A stretch of DNA of 64,000 nucleotides from Asticcacaulis sp. MM231. Lineage in GTDB: Bacteria > Pseudomonadota > Alphaproteobacteria > Caulobacterales > Caulobacteraceae. The notes under the pieces were generated by a model that saw nothing but the letters and a program-made list of their open reading frames with translations, was not told where the DNA came from and searched no databases. Positions 1-7,818 of this stretch are shown here, one piece after another. The position numbers and the translations under genes were made by a program. The stretch covers positions 3,175,001 through 3,239,000 of the forward strand of contig NZ_OZ075108.1 of the NCBI RefSeq assembly GCF_964186625.1, in the 5' to 3' direction. The stretch's first letter is position 1. Every line of letters begins with the position of its first letter.

Positions 1-83
1 TTGGCGTCATTGCTCAGACCCAGCGCCATTTCAAGCGAGCGCAGGGCGGAGGCGGGCAAGGTCTTGACCAGCCCCTTAAGCAT
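1..83 (-). CDS. Hypothetical protein, N-terminal fragment running off the left edge
   Basis: An open frame starts at ATG 83 and reads leftwards off the window, giving 27 residues beginning MLKGLVKTLPASALRSLE. An in-frame GTG at 113 would add ten residues. The piece is an amphipathic, leucine-rich start without a signal peptide. I do not recognise the family and too little is present to assign a role. It lies downstream of the kinase operon on the same strand, but 130 bases separate them, so co-transcription is uncertain. Confidence 0.4.
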   Translation of the reverse strand, partial: MLKGLVKTLPASALRSLEMALGLSNDA

Positions 84-214
84 GGTTAGGCGATTTGCAG
101 CAATGGCGCTCACGGGACGCTCATGGGGTGTGGGAAATCCTTACGCCGCAATATCTTCGGGAACCGCATCATAGGAAGGCTTTGGTTAATTTTCTCCTGA
201 CGGACAGGCAATGC

Positions 215-1729
215 TTATAAAACAGAAGCTTCCCGGTTGGCCGGCAGCCGGGCCAGCACCATCAGCCCGCCCAGAGCGGCGCGCTCGAACTGCAACTGGC
301 CACCATAAGCGCGCACCAGTTCATCGACAATGCTGAGGCCAAGGCCCGATCCCGGCACGCTTTCATCAAGACGGGCGCCCCGTTTCAGCACCTCGTCGAA
401 ACGCGCCTCATCAAGCCCCGGACCATCATCCTCGATACCCAGAGTCATGGTCTGGTCGGCATCATGAAAAGCCGCCGTGATCCGTACCTTGCGCTTGCAC
501 CAGATACAGGCGTTTTCGAGCAGATTGCCGGCGATTTCCTGCAAATCCTGTTTCTCACCCCGGAATGCCAGATCATCGGGCGCGCGCCAGTCGATGATGA
601 CGCCCTTGTCGTGAAACACCTGCTCCAGCATGACCGCCAGTTCATCGAGCACCGGTTCGACCGGGGTGCGTTCGCCCATGGACTGAGAGCGCGCGGCGGC
701 GCGGGCGCGGCGCAGATGGTGATCGACCTGCGCCCGCATGGTTTCGGCCTGCTTGCGCATGGTTTCAGGCAGCGTCCCCTCGGCTTCGCCCGCCGTGGCC
801 ATCAGCACCGACAGCGGCGTCTTCAGCGCATGGGCCAGATTACCGACGTGCATGCGCTGGCGCTCTACCACCTCCTGCGAATAGTCGAGAAAGGCGTTGA
901 GCTGGGTCGCCACCGGGGTGATCTCGGCCGGATAGGTTTTGAGCAGGCGCTGCTGCCGCCCGCCCTGCACGCTGGCGATTTCGTCGGTCAGGTCGAACAG
1001 CGGCCGCAAACCGACGCGCACCTGCAGGAAGATGGCGATCAGAGACCCCAGCGCCAGAACGATCAGCGCCGCCGCTGTCAGCAGGGCGAAGGTGCGCACG
1101 TCCTTATTGACCGGGCTGGCGTCCTCGCCGGCCATGAAGACATAGGCCTTCTTGCCGACCATCGAATAGATGACGGCGACGCGCAAAGGCTCGCCCACCG
1201 GCCCGAGGCCATCATAGAAAACACTGGTGCCGGTCGACTTGCGCGCTTTTTCCAGCACCGCTGGCGGCAGGGGTAACTGCTCGTTCCATAGCGAGCGCGA
1301 GGTTACGGGGCCGACAAGCGCGCCCTTGGCATCGACCTCGCCGACCTGCCAGTAAAGTCCAGAATGAATAATGCTCGACCTCGCATCGACAAAGCGCGCT
1401 GTATCAATACCCGACGGCCCCAGAGTGTCGTCGATATTGGTGACCGAGAAGAGATTGTCAGCGAACTGCCCGACCCCGACCTCAAAGCGGTGCATCGTCA
1501 CCTGATGAAAATAGGCGGTAAGCGCGAGGCCGGTGACCACCAGCGCGAAGAAGAACCACAGCGAGGCCAGCCCGATCAGGCGAGTGACCAGCGAATCCTT
1601 ACGCGTCAGCCGACGCCACAGCTTGCTGAGTATGTGCTCAGGTGCCGCACCGGCTCCTCGCAAAGCCTCGGGCGGGCGGTCGCCCTTGCCAAATGCTGAC
1701 GCATTTGGAGATGAATCGTTCTGCGTCAC
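215..1729 (-). CDS. Two-component sensor histidine kinase (PhoQ/QseC-like)
   Basis: Inner-membrane sensor kinase of 504 residues. A first membrane segment lies at about 52-74, a periplasmic sensor region at 75-210 and a second segment at about 213-236, followed by a HAMP-like linker. The H-box is NLAHALKTPLSVL with the phospho-accepting His at 300. An N-box (NLLENA) and the G-boxes DDGPGL and GSGLGLSIV complete the ATPase domain. The start overlaps the stop of the response regulator by four bases (ATGA), so the pair is translationally coupled. It should phosphorylate the regulator encoded just upstream. Residues 7-17 are encoded by a partial copy of a dispersed hairpin repeat (1675-1711), so the extreme N-terminus is probably dispensable. 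The signal sensed is not evident. Confidence 0.9.
   Translation of the reverse strand: MTQNDSSPNASAFGKGDRPPEALRGAGAAPEHILSKLWRRLTRKDSLVTRLIGLASLWFFFALVVTGLALTAYFHQVTMHRFEVGVGQFADNLFSVTNIDDTLGPSGIDTARFVDARSSIIHSGLYWQVGEVDAKGALVGPVTSRSLWNEQLPLPPAVLEKARKSTGTSVFYDGLGPVGEPLRVAVIYSMVGKKAYVFMAGEDASPVNKDVRTFALLTAAALIVLALGSLIAIFLQVRVGLRPLFDLTDEIASVQGGRQQRLLKTYPAEITPVATQLNAFLDYSQEVVERQRMHVGNLAHALKTPLSVLMATAGEAEGTLPETMRKQAETMRAQVDHHLRRARAAARSQSMGERTPVEPVLDELAVMLEQVFHDKGVIIDWRAPDDLAFRGEKQDLQEIAGNLLENACIWCKRKVRITAAFHDADQTMTLGIEDDGPGLDEARFDEVLKRGARLDESVPGSGLGLSIVDELVRAYGGQLQFERAALGGLMVLARLPANREASVL
1675..1711. repeat. Partial copy (D) of the three-hairpin dispersed element
   Basis: The segment holds GTCGCCCTTGCCAAA followed by a perfect 8-bp stem, CCAAATGC 1689-1696 and GCATTTGG 1701-1708, then GAGAT. 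The same flanks around a different stem occur at 4066-4090, 14835-14866 and 32359-32388. Here it lies within the 5' coding region of the histidine kinase. The first hairpin and the CATAAGAG linker of the full element are not visible. Confidence 0.55.
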
Positions 1730-2406
1730 AGATCGCTGATCTCGTCGTGCAGCGGCTTGAGCCTATAGCCAAGCCCGCGCACGGTCTCGATGCGGTCGGT
1801 GCCAATCTTCTTGCGCAGACGGCCCATAAAAACCTCGATCGTATTGGAATCTCGGTCGAAATCCTGATCGTAAAGGTGTTCGACCAGCTCGGTGCGCGAG
1901 ATCACGCGGCTCTGGTGCATCATCAGGTAATGCAGCAGGCGGTATTCCAGCGAGGTCAGGCGCAGAGGTTCGCCATTGACCGAAGCGCGTGCCGCACGCG
2001 GATCAAGCCGCACACCGCCACACACCAGCATCGGCTGGGCGTGGCCGGCGGCGCGCCGCACGAGCGCGCGAAGACGCGCCAGAAGTTCCTCGGTATGGAA
2101 AGGTTTCGTCAGGTAATCATCTGCACCGGCATCGAAGCCTGACACCTTGTCGCTCCACGCGCCACGCGCGGTCAGGATCAGCACCGGCGTCGTCTTGCCG
2201 TCGCGCCGCCACTTTTCCAGCACCGACACGCCGTCGATCTTGGGCAGACCGAGATCGAGGATCACGCAGTCATAGGGCTCGGTATCACCGAGAAAATGCG
2301 CTTCCTCGCCATCGGGCGCATGATCGACCACATAGCCAGCATCGGACAGAGAGGCCTTCAGTTGACGCGACAGATCGGGATCATCTTCGGCTAACAGTAT
2401 GCGCAA
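1726..2406 (-). CDS. OmpR/PhoB-family response regulator
   Basis: Cytoplasmic transcription regulator of 226 residues. The receiver domain (1-115) has acidic residues EDD at 7-9, phospho-acceptor Asp51 in CVILDLGLP, and Lys in LTKPF. A winged-helix DNA-binding domain follows (about 130-220, ending ETVRGLGYRL). I chose the TTG at 2406 because RILLAEDD is the canonical receiver start and GGAG lies nine bases upstream. A longer frame upstream would only read antisense to the preceding gene's end. The TTG begins one base after the stop of the PepSY-like gene, and the regulator's stop overlaps the kinase start. It very likely binds the CTGAAC direct repeat ahead of the operon. Confidence 0.9.
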   Translation of the reverse strand: MRILLAEDDPDLSRQLKASLSDAGYVVDHAPDGEEAHFLGDTEPYDCVILDLGLPKIDGVSVLEKWRRDGKTTPVLILTARGAWSDKVSGFDAGADDYLTKPFHTEELLARLRALVRRAAGHAQPMLVCGGVRLDPRAARASVNGEPLRLTSLEYRLLHYLMMHQSRVISRTELVEHLYDQDFDRDSNTIEVFMGRLRKKIGTDRIETVRGLGYRLKPLHDEISDL

Positions 2407-2407
2407 C

Positions 2408-2839
2408 TTAGCGTTCTCCAATGATGCGGCCGGAATCGGTATCGACCAGAAGATCGACCCGCCCGTGATCGGTGGCCACCCGCACCCAGAAGATAGACCC
2501 ACCCTGCGGTCCGGCGTCAAGCACGCGTCCGCGGCTCCTGGCGATCGACATGGCGCTATTTATCCGGTTGTCGCGGCTTTCCTGACGGGGGCCATCATCG
2601 CGCGAAGGGTTGGGATCACGTTGCGGCCCGTCGTCATCCCGGCGGTTGTCGTCGTTGCGGCGACGGTTGCTGCCGCTGTTATCGTCGGGGCGCTTCTGAT
2701 CCTTTTTCGGCACATAGCCGGCGCGAATCACCTGGGCGGGCGCGTCCCCGAACAGCGAGGTTTGCACCACAGGCGCGGCTTCAACCGCCGCGGGCGCGGC
2801 GATCAGGGCAACACAGAGAAGGGTCCAAATCTGTTTCAT
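2408..2839 (-). CDS. PepSY-like periplasmic protein, first gene of the two-component operon
   Basis: Exported protein of 143 residues. An N-terminal signal peptide (about 1-21, AAPAAVEAA) is followed by a very charged, Asp/Arg-rich low-complexity stretch (about 45-90). The C-terminal 50 residues resemble a PepSY domain, ending VDTDSGRIIGER. Such small proteins are often encoded with OmpR-type regulators and kinases and can modulate the sensor or act as targets of the system. Its stop codon lies one base before the regulator start. The family call rests on the C-terminal pattern only. Confidence 0.75.
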   Translation of the reverse strand: MKQIWTLLCVALIAAPAAVEAAPVVQTSLFGDAPAQVIRAGYVPKKDQKRPDDNSGSNRRRNDDNRRDDDGPQRDPNPSRDDGPRQESRDNRINSAMSIARSRGRVLDAGPQGGSIFWVRVATDHGRVDLLVDTDSGRIIGER

Positions 2840-2862
2840 AGGTCGTTTATAGATGTACAGAC

Positions 2863-2879
2863 CTGAACCTTATCTGAAC
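2863..2879 (-). promoter_or_regulatory. Direct-repeat operator, CTGAAC-N5-CTGAAC
   Basis: Two exact copies of CTGAAC (2863-2868 and 2874-2879) are separated by five bases, giving the 11-base period usual for OmpR/PhoB-type dimers. On the coding strand this reads GTTCAG-N5-GTTCAG, 24 bases ahead of the ATG at 2839. The position just upstream of an OmpR-family operon suggests autoregulation by its own response regulator. No clear -35/-10 pair was identified. Confidence 0.6.
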
Positions 2880-2919
2880 AGGTATTTCAAAATGGAAATT
2901 TTCGAGACTTACTCAACGC

Positions 2920-3915
2920 CTACTTGCGCCTTGCGGAAACCGTTGGCGTATAGTCGGCCTGGTCGCGCCAACGCTCCAGCAGGCTGACGAACTCCGTCCG
3001 CAAGTCCTCCGGCATCCCGTCCAGCCCCTTGTCGGGCATGGCCAGCACGACGTGCGCGAACAGATCGCCACGGCTTCCATCCTTGGCATCAAAGGCGCCG
3101 CGCCCTTTCAGGCGCAGGATCGCGCCCGAATTGGAACCCTTGGCGAGATTGACGCTGACAGGGCCATCGGGCGTCGGCGCCTGCACCTTGCCGCCCATAA
3201 TCGCATCAGGCAGAGAGACGAACAGATCCATATGCAGGTCGTTGCCGTCCATGCGGAAAACCGGATGGGCTTTCAGCCTCAGTTCAACCAGCGCATCGCC
3301 GTGCGCGCCGCGTCCGGACGGCGAGGCCCCGCCCTGGCCTTTCAGGCGCAGGGTCTGGCCATCACGGCTGCCCTTGGGAATATTAACGTCGACCGTGCGG
3401 CCATCCGACAGCAGCACGCGCCGCGTATTGCCGACGATGGTGTCGAGCAGGTCGATATCGAGCTTGATCTTGATGTCCTGGCCTTTGGCGGGTGGCGCCT
3501 GACGCTCCGCACCGCCGAAGCCGAACGGACCACCACCGCGCGCCCCGGCGCCACCCCCAAGACCGCCACCGAACATGCTCATGATGTCGTCCATGTCCAT
3601 GCCTTCGAACTGTGTGCTGCGGCCCGCACCGGCGCCAAACGGCGAACCGCCGGCACCCGCGCCGGCACCGCTGAAACCCCGATGGATTTCGCGGCCATCG
3701 GCATCCATCTCGCCCCGGTCGAACTTCTTGCGCTTGTCGGCGTCTTTCAGGAAATCATAGGCGGCCGTCACGCGCTTGAAGCGCTCCTCGGCGACCTTGT
3801 TGTCACGGTTGGTATCCGGATGCAGTTCCTTGGCCAGTTTACGAAAGGCCTTCTGAATCTCGGCATCACTGGCGCCTTTTTTCACGCCCAATTCAGAATA
3901 AGGATCATTTGCCAC
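2920..3915 (-). CDS. DnaJ/CbpA-type J-domain co-chaperone
   Basis: Cytosolic Hsp40 co-chaperone of 331 residues that would stimulate DnaK ATPase. The J domain occupies residues 1-70 with the HPD triad at 32-34. A Gly-rich linker (about 80-145) contains DDIMSMFGG. Two beta-sandwich substrate-binding domains follow (about 150-315), with no Cys-rich zinc-finger region, so it is the CbpA/class II type rather than canonical DnaJ. The start ATG 3915 gives the standard opening DPYSELGV. It stands alone, about 80 bases upstream of the PepSY/kinase operon on the same strand. The C-terminus TPTVSARRK is basic. Confidence 0.9.
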   Translation of the reverse strand: MANDPYSELGVKKGASDAEIQKAFRKLAKELHPDTNRDNKVAEERFKRVTAAYDFLKDADKRKKFDRGEMDADGREIHRGFSGAGAGAGGSPFGAGAGRSTQFEGMDMDDIMSMFGGGLGGGAGARGGGPFGFGGAERQAPPAKGQDIKIKLDIDLLDTIVGNTRRVLLSDGRTVDVNIPKGSRDGQTLRLKGQGGASPSGRGAHGDALVELRLKAHPVFRMDGNDLHMDLFVSLPDAIMGGKVQAPTPDGPVSVNLAKGSNSGAILRLKGRGAFDAKDGSRGDLFAHVVLAMPDKGLDGMPEDLRTEFVSLLERWRDQADYTPTVSARRK

Positions 3916-3964
3916 TGTAAAACATACCTCCGCGATAGAGGTGTGTCCTAAACCCTATCGTTTC

Positions 3965-4093
3965 AAGAGGCAAGCATCGCCTTGGCGACGCTTGCCTCTT
4001 GCATTTTTCATAAGAGGTGACGCGCAAACGTGCGCGGCGGACATGTCAGGTCTTTGGCGCCTTTGCCAAAATTCAACGAATGAATTTTGGAGA
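3965..4093 (+). repeat. Three-hairpin dispersed element, copy A
   Basis: Hairpin 1 is a 17-bp stem with one mismatch (3965-3981 with 3984-4000, loop TT), followed by a T-run. The linker CATAAGAG is at 4009-4016. A GC-rich middle hairpin has arms near CGCGC and GTGCGCG around 4021-4036. Hairpin 3 is a perfect 10-bp stem, CCAAAATTCA (4066-4075) with TGAATTTTGG (4081-4090), preceded by TTG and followed by AGA. The same architecture with different stem sequences recurs at 14748-14869 and 32292-32391. Its function is unknown; hairpin 1 could terminate rightward transcription. Confidence 0.6.
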
Positions 4094-4152
4094 TCACACG
4101 CCCTCCTTCCCTGCAAAGCGCGGTGTGTCGAGACGGTTGGGGCCGCTCTTCC

Positions 4153-4512
4153 CTATCCCAACTCCACATTCAAAACCGGCCCATAACACCAGATCTGCGA
4201 TTTCTGCGCGATTTTCACCCGCGCCGTTCCCCCAAACCCAGCCGGAAAGTCCACCGCCTGCGCCGCGCCCGTATACACCCACGCCGGTGCATCCACTTCG
4301 ACCTCACGCACCATATCCGCGCCATCAAACACCTGCAGGCGATAGCGCTCATAGTCCTCACACAGGGGCAATTCGGCCTCCCAGTTATCGCCGCCATAAC
4401 GTGGCGCGCGCGGGCGCAAGGCCAGCCCCGTCCAGGTCGCGCTCACATCGAGCGCGTTCTCCGCCACGCCGCTAAAACCGATCCGCCCGGTCCGCCATAC
4501 CTTTTTGAGCAA
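4153..4512 (-). pseudogene. C-terminal remnant of GTA/phage distal tail protein (gp15-like)
   Basis: The frame reads as the last ~110 residues of the large baseplate/host-specificity protein of gene transfer agents. Recognisable features are LRPRAPRYGGDNWEAELPL, then DGADMVREVEV, APAWVYTGAAQ, and the terminal GPVLNVELG. The normal protein exceeds 1,000 residues, so more than 90% is missing. The piece joins, near 4505 and in another frame, the beginning of the large terminase gene. That leaves a deletion scar for everything between terminase and the tail tip. The assignment is from family knowledge of this terminus, not from a search. Confidence 0.65.
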
Positions 4513-4873
4513 GGCTCTTGAGCCCCGAAAGCCCCTCGATCATCACCTCGCGCACATCGTGCAGGCTGGGGCCGATCAGGGCGCAACGCACCCCGCGCCT
4601 AACCTCTGCGGCCAGCCATTCGACCCCTGCCCGCGTCTTGCCGGCGCCGCGCCCGCCGAGGAAAAGCCAGCTATACCAATCCCCCACCGGTGGCGTCTGG
4701 GCCGGATGGCTCCAGAAGTCCCACCTCTTCACGAGGTCCGGCGGCTCCGGCCCGTCCGGCAGGTGCGCCACCCAGGCCGCGCTCTCGTCGTGCCTCCGCA
4801 AGGCGATGCAGTTTGCGTTCGAGGTCTGCGCGCCAGTCTCTTCCCACCAGGGTGTTTCCGGACAAGTCGTCAT
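4472..4873 (-). pseudogene. N-terminal remnant of GTA/phage large terminase (TerL)
   Basis: The reading frame contains RWDFWSHPAQTPPVGDW, the Walker A loop LFLGGRGAGKTRAGVEWLA, and GPSLHDVREVMIEGLSGL. This is the start of the GTA/phage DNA-packaging ATPase. It then breaks at about residue 115 and ends after unrelated residues at 4472. The Walker B, coupling and nuclease motifs are absent, so it cannot package DNA. The first ~30 residues from ATG 4873 are doubtful because that stretch overlaps the upstream frame; the original start was probably nearer 4790. It is fused by deletion to the tail-protein remnant. Confidence 0.75.
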
Positions 4874-5105
4874 TCATCTCGTCTTCCTCTGAACCTGTGT
4901 CGGCGGATGACGGATCATCGGCCTTAAAAATCTGCTCGGCGACCGCGTCAATGGCTTTCAACGTCTTGGCGGCGCGCTCGACCTCAAGCGGCGTGTCGAG
5001 TTTCGTGAGACTTTCAAATGCCCTCACCAGCCGATCGGCCTGCGCCACGGCCCGCAGACGCATCGCCTGCCGCCATCCGGCTAAATCATTGAGTGGCTGT
5101 TCCAT
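4671..5105 (-). CDS. Small protein of GTA cluster position 1 (possible small-terminase-like), tail overlapping TerL remnant
   Basis: Frame of 144 residues from ATG 5105. The first ~115 residues look coding: a helical segment with VAQADRLVRAFESLTKL, EVERAAKTLKAIDAVAEQIF, and later ADLERKLHRLAEARR. The last ~40 residues are Gly/Ala-rich and overlap the terminase frame by 200 bases, so the true stop may have been lost. In alphaproteobacterial GTA clusters a small gene directly precedes the large terminase, which is the basis for the positional call. With the rest of the cluster deleted it has no evident job. Confidence 0.45.
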   Translation of the reverse strand: MEQPLNDLAGWRQAMRLRAVAQADRLVRAFESLTKLDTPLEVERAAKTLKAIDAVAEQIFKADDPSSADTGSEEDEMNDDLSGNTLVGRDWRADLERKLHRLAEARRERGLGGAPAGRAGAAGPREEVGLLEPSGPDATGGGLV

Positions 5106-5190
5106 GCCCTCAATCTAAACCACCCCCGACCCGCGAGGATTGTTTGCACGAAAAAGCCGCCTCGTTTTCACGAGACGGCCTGTTTTCTTG

Positions 5191-5262
5191 TACCTCCCCA
5201 CCTCTGGTGGGGAGGGGGACCGACGCGCCCTTGCGCGTTGGTGGTGGGGGTTCTTGCTTTCT
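5191..5262. repeat. CCTCCCC-type palindromic repeat
   Basis: The stem CCTCCCCACC with GGTGGGGAGGGGG is followed by GACGCGCCCTTGCGCGTTGG, then a G-run. A near-identical unit lies at 14897-14962. Looser relatives with the CCTCCCC/GGGGAGG stem occur at 22909, 30515, 40588, 43237, 51771 and 53998. It sits between the GTA remnant and the lipoprotein gene. Confidence 0.7.
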
Positions 5263-5274
5263 AAATTTCGCCAA

Positions 5275-5598
5275 TCACTCCCGTATCCTTCGATGACCGC
5301 CGCGCTGATCGCGCCGGTCGTGCACCCGCGACGAGTGATAACCGTCGGCCGCATCCCTGCGGAAATGGCGGCCATCATCGCGCCGCCACTCGCGCGACCG
5401 CGTATCGCGATAATAGAACCAGCCGTCGTCGTTCCAGTAACCGTCCCGCACCGGCCCGTAATGGTTGTCGTAATAGACGTCATAGGCCTGATAATGCCGG
5501 CCGTAACCACTGTCATAGGCCACGCAGGCATTGAGCCCGAGCGCGGCGCCGATCGAGAGGGCGAAGAGGAGTGGACGTTTTGTAATCAAACGCTTCAT
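5275..5598 (-). CDS. Small Tyr/Arg/Asp-rich lipoprotein
   Basis: Predicted lipoprotein of 107 residues. The start ATG 5598 has GGAAAGG eight bases upstream and gives MKRLITKRPLLF, a basic signal peptide with the lipobox LNAC (Cys about residue 25). The mature part is rich in Tyr, Trp, Arg and Asp (HYGPVRDGYWNDDGWFYY), then a basic RRD/HRR tail. The family is not recognised. It would be anchored in the envelope; no enzymatic motif is visible. An upstream ATG at 5631 would spoil the signal peptide and is rejected. Confidence 0.7.
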   Translation of the reverse strand: MKRLITKRPLLFALSIGAALGLNACVAYDSGYGRHYQAYDVYYDNHYGPVRDGYWNDDGWFYYRDTRSREWRRDDGRHFRRDAADGYHSSRVHDRRDQRGGHRRIRE

Positions 5599-5707
5599 GG
5601 CGATGCCTTTCCAGCAGCCCCAAAACCCCACGTGATGCTTGCGTCATTAGGGATAAGCGCAAAAGCCGGAAACCTTGCGATGGCGTTAATTTATTGTAAA
5701 CGAAATC

Positions 5708-6064
5708 TTAACGACGGCGCGTCTTGCCACCCTTACCGGTCGGTTCCTTGGCGTTCAGGCGCTTGCGGATCGCATCGCGCATCTTGGCGAAGAACTTCAG
5801 TTCGCGGCTGACGCCACCAAACTCAGCCACCTTGTCCAACTCGCGCCACAGCGGCCCGGCCTTGTCCTGATTATCCTTGTGCGTCAGGATATAATCGAGA
5901 TAGACGCTCAGGCGTTTCTGCGCTTTCGGATCGGTCAGGCCGTAATCAAGGAAATAGTCGGCGACATCGATGCCGAGATTGGCCGCCACCTTCGCCACGG
6001 CCGGATCGTTGATATCGCTCATCAACTGGGTGAATTCTTCCGATATTTCAACAGGGTGCGTCAT
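5708..6064 (-). CDS. Conserved-looking hypothetical cytoplasmic protein
   Basis: Protein of 118 residues without signal peptide or membrane segments. It is mainly helical: EEFTQLMSDINDPAVAKVAANLG, then DYFLDYGLTDPKAQKRL, ending in a basic tail KGGKTRRR. The family is not recognised. It starts two bases after the stop of the upstream 125-residue protein and is the last gene of a three-gene cluster led by a YcgN-like gene, so the three are probably co-transcribed. Confidence 0.65.
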   Translation of the reverse strand: MTHPVEISEEFTQLMSDINDPAVAKVAANLGIDVADYFLDYGLTDPKAQKRLSVYLDYILTHKDNQDKAGPLWRELDKVAEFGGVSRELKFFAKMRDAIRKRLNAKEPTGKGGKTRRR

Positions 6065-6066
6065 CG

Positions 6067-6444
6067 TCAGTCCTCATGTATCTCAAAATCGCTGAAACCC
6101 CCGGTCATCACCGCCGGCCAGTCGTGGTCTTCGTAACCATAGACCTCCAGCGAGAAGAAGTCCTCCTGTGCGTTGGGGAACCACAGAATAGCCCCGCCGC
6201 CGAGCTGATAATGCGCCAGCGAGAAGGTAACGCCGAAGGGGTAATCGTCCTTGTGCGCGGTCAGCACATCGAGCAGGTTTTGCAGGCGCTCGTCGTCATC
6301 GAGCAGGAAATGCATGTAGCCGCCGGCGGGGTTATAGTCGCGTGACTGCACCAGCGGCGCCAGCAGCCCCCACGACACGTCCCAATAGGGCGCCAGGCAG
6401 GCCGCGATCAGGCCGGCCTCAACCTCGTTCGGTGCGTCGCTCAA
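6067..6444 (-). CDS. Hypothetical protein, middle gene of YcgN-like cluster
   Basis: Soluble, acidic protein of 125 residues, rich in aromatic residues (GGAILWFPNAQEDFFSLEVYGYEDHDWP). Its start overlaps the stop of the YcgN-like gene by four bases (ATGA) and its stop lies two bases before the next start, which supports tight operon structure. I do not recognise the fold. The repeated Phe/Trp/Tyr and Asp/Glu pattern suggests a small beta-rich domain, but no function is claimed. Confidence 0.65.
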   Translation of the reverse strand: MSDAPNEVEAGLIAACLAPYWDVSWGLLAPLVQSRDYNPAGGYMHFLLDDDERLQNLLDVLTAHKDDYPFGVTFSLAHYQLGGGAILWFPNAQEDFFSLEVYGYEDHDWPAVMTGGFSDFEIHED

Positions 6445-6947
6445 TCGCGTAACGGCGCGTCAATATCGTCCGGCCAGTCCGAGCGGTCTTCATTCAGGTC
6501 CCAGGCAGCGAAATCAAGCGCTTCTTCAGGCTCACCCAGCGCCAGTTCCGAGATCGTCTGTCCACGAATGGAAACCCCGGCGCGGTGTACCGTCTCGCGG
6601 TCGCCGGTGATCAGATGGTGCCAGCGCGGCAGCGGTTTGCCTTCGTTGAGACGGCGATACCCGCACGACAGCGGCATCCATTGCAGAGCCTCGATGTTTT
6701 TTGGCGTCAGCTTGATGCAGTCGGGCACGTGCTTCTTGCGCTGCGCATAGTTCGAGCACGCGCAGGTATCGGTATCGAAGAGCTTGCAGTGCACCCGCGT
6801 GGGGATGACATCAAGCGTGTCCTCGTCCTCGAAACGCACGAGGCAGCACAGTCCGCAGCCATCGCACAGGGCTTCCCATTCCTGGGGGTTCATCTCTGCC
6901 AGGGTCTTGGTTTCCCAGAAGGGTTTTTGCGCATCCGTATCGTTCAT
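6441..6947 (-). CDS. YcgN-family cysteine-cluster protein (UPF0260)
   Basis: Protein of 168 residues opening WETKTLAEMNPQEWEALCDGCGLCC. The Cys cluster CDGCGLCC, the later Cys in RVHCKLFDTDTCAC and PDCIKL, and MPLSCGYRRL are the hallmarks of the YcgN/UPF0260 family. These are likely metal (probably Zn) or Fe-S binding proteins of unknown role. It heads a three-gene cluster on this strand. Length is normal for the family and no residue of the Cys pattern appears missing. Confidence 0.85.
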   Translation of the reverse strand: MNDTDAQKPFWETKTLAEMNPQEWEALCDGCGLCCLVRFEDEDTLDVIPTRVHCKLFDTDTCACSNYAQRKKHVPDCIKLTPKNIEALQWMPLSCGYRRLNEGKPLPRWHHLITGDRETVHRAGVSIRGQTISELALGEPEEALDFAAWDLNEDRSDWPDDIDAPLRD

Positions 6948-7110
6948 GCGCGGCTATATAGGGCCACGCGGATGATTTTGCACGCACGATTAGCGCACTT
7001 GTGATGGGTTGATTGATCCGATGCGCCGGCATCGCCTTGCCTATGGGCTACAATAAGGTCATAATTCGGCTACAGATGGCGTTCAGTGTGCGCTGTCGGA
7101 GGTTCTGTTC

Positions 7111-7815
7111 ATGGTTGCGTCCCGTATCGCTCTTGCCCTGTCGGTTGTGTGCCTTGGCGCAGGCCTGACAGGCGCTGTCCAGGCCGATGAGGTTGTGGTG
7201 GCGGCACGCGCCAAATTGCCAACACAAGAACAGCAGGACAAGGCCGTGGCCGAGGCTAAGCTGCGCGCCGAACAGGCGCCAAAGCCCGCCGCCACGCAGG
7301 ATCAGGTCATCGCTTCCCTGGCCAATACCCAGCCGATCAAACGCCTCGATCCGAACGACACCCGCTATGATCTGCCGGCCGCCGTCGATACACGCGCTAA
7401 TCCGCGCCAGATCCACGGTCAGGTGAGCGTCAGCGTCGGCACCGGCGGCTACCACAGCGCCTATGTCTCCTCGGTGATTCCGGTCGGCGAAAACGGCCTG
7501 CTCGGCATCGCCGTCAGCCAAACCGACTACGGTAATAACCGCGTCTATGGCTACGGCTACGACCCTTACGGCTACGATGACGCCTATGGTTACGGCTACG
7601 GCGCCCCCTACGGCAATCGCGCCATGTGGAGCCGTCGCGGCGGCAAGTCGCAGTCGCTGGCCGTATCGCTTGATATGAATGGCCGCAATGCCACCGCCTC
7701 GACGCCGGAGGGCTGCGCCCCCGGTTTCCGCGCCGGCGACCGCTATATCGAACCGCTCTGGGTCAGCCGCATGAACGACAATCGCGACTGCGAAACCACA
7801 GCCGAAAAGCCGTAA
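7111..7815 (+). CDS. Secreted Gly/Tyr-rich protein of unknown function
   Basis: Protein of 234 residues with a signal peptide (about 1-25, cleavage near AVQADE). The start ATG 7111 has GGAGG eight bases upstream. After an Ala/Gln/Glu-rich helical region (about 28-75) comes a beta-like region (HGQVSVSVGTGGYHSAYVSSV). Then there is a Gly/Tyr repeat of the GYGYDPYGYDDAYGYGYG type (about 148-170), and a C-terminal part with two Cys pairs. Probably an exported or surface protein. It converges on the glutathionylspermidine-synthase-like gene with only three bases between stops. Family unknown. Confidence 0.7.
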   Translation: MVASRIALALSVVCLGAGLTGAVQADEVVVAARAKLPTQEQQDKAVAEAKLRAEQAPKPAATQDQVIASLANTQPIKRLDPNDTRYDLPAAVDTRANPRQIHGQVSVSVGTGGYHSAYVSSVIPVGENGLLGIAVSQTDYGNNRVYGYGYDPYGYDDAYGYGYGAPYGNRAMWSRRGGKSQSLAVSLDMNGRNATASTPEGCAPGFRAGDRYIEPLWVSRMNDNRDCETTAEKP

Positions 7816-7818
7816 TAT

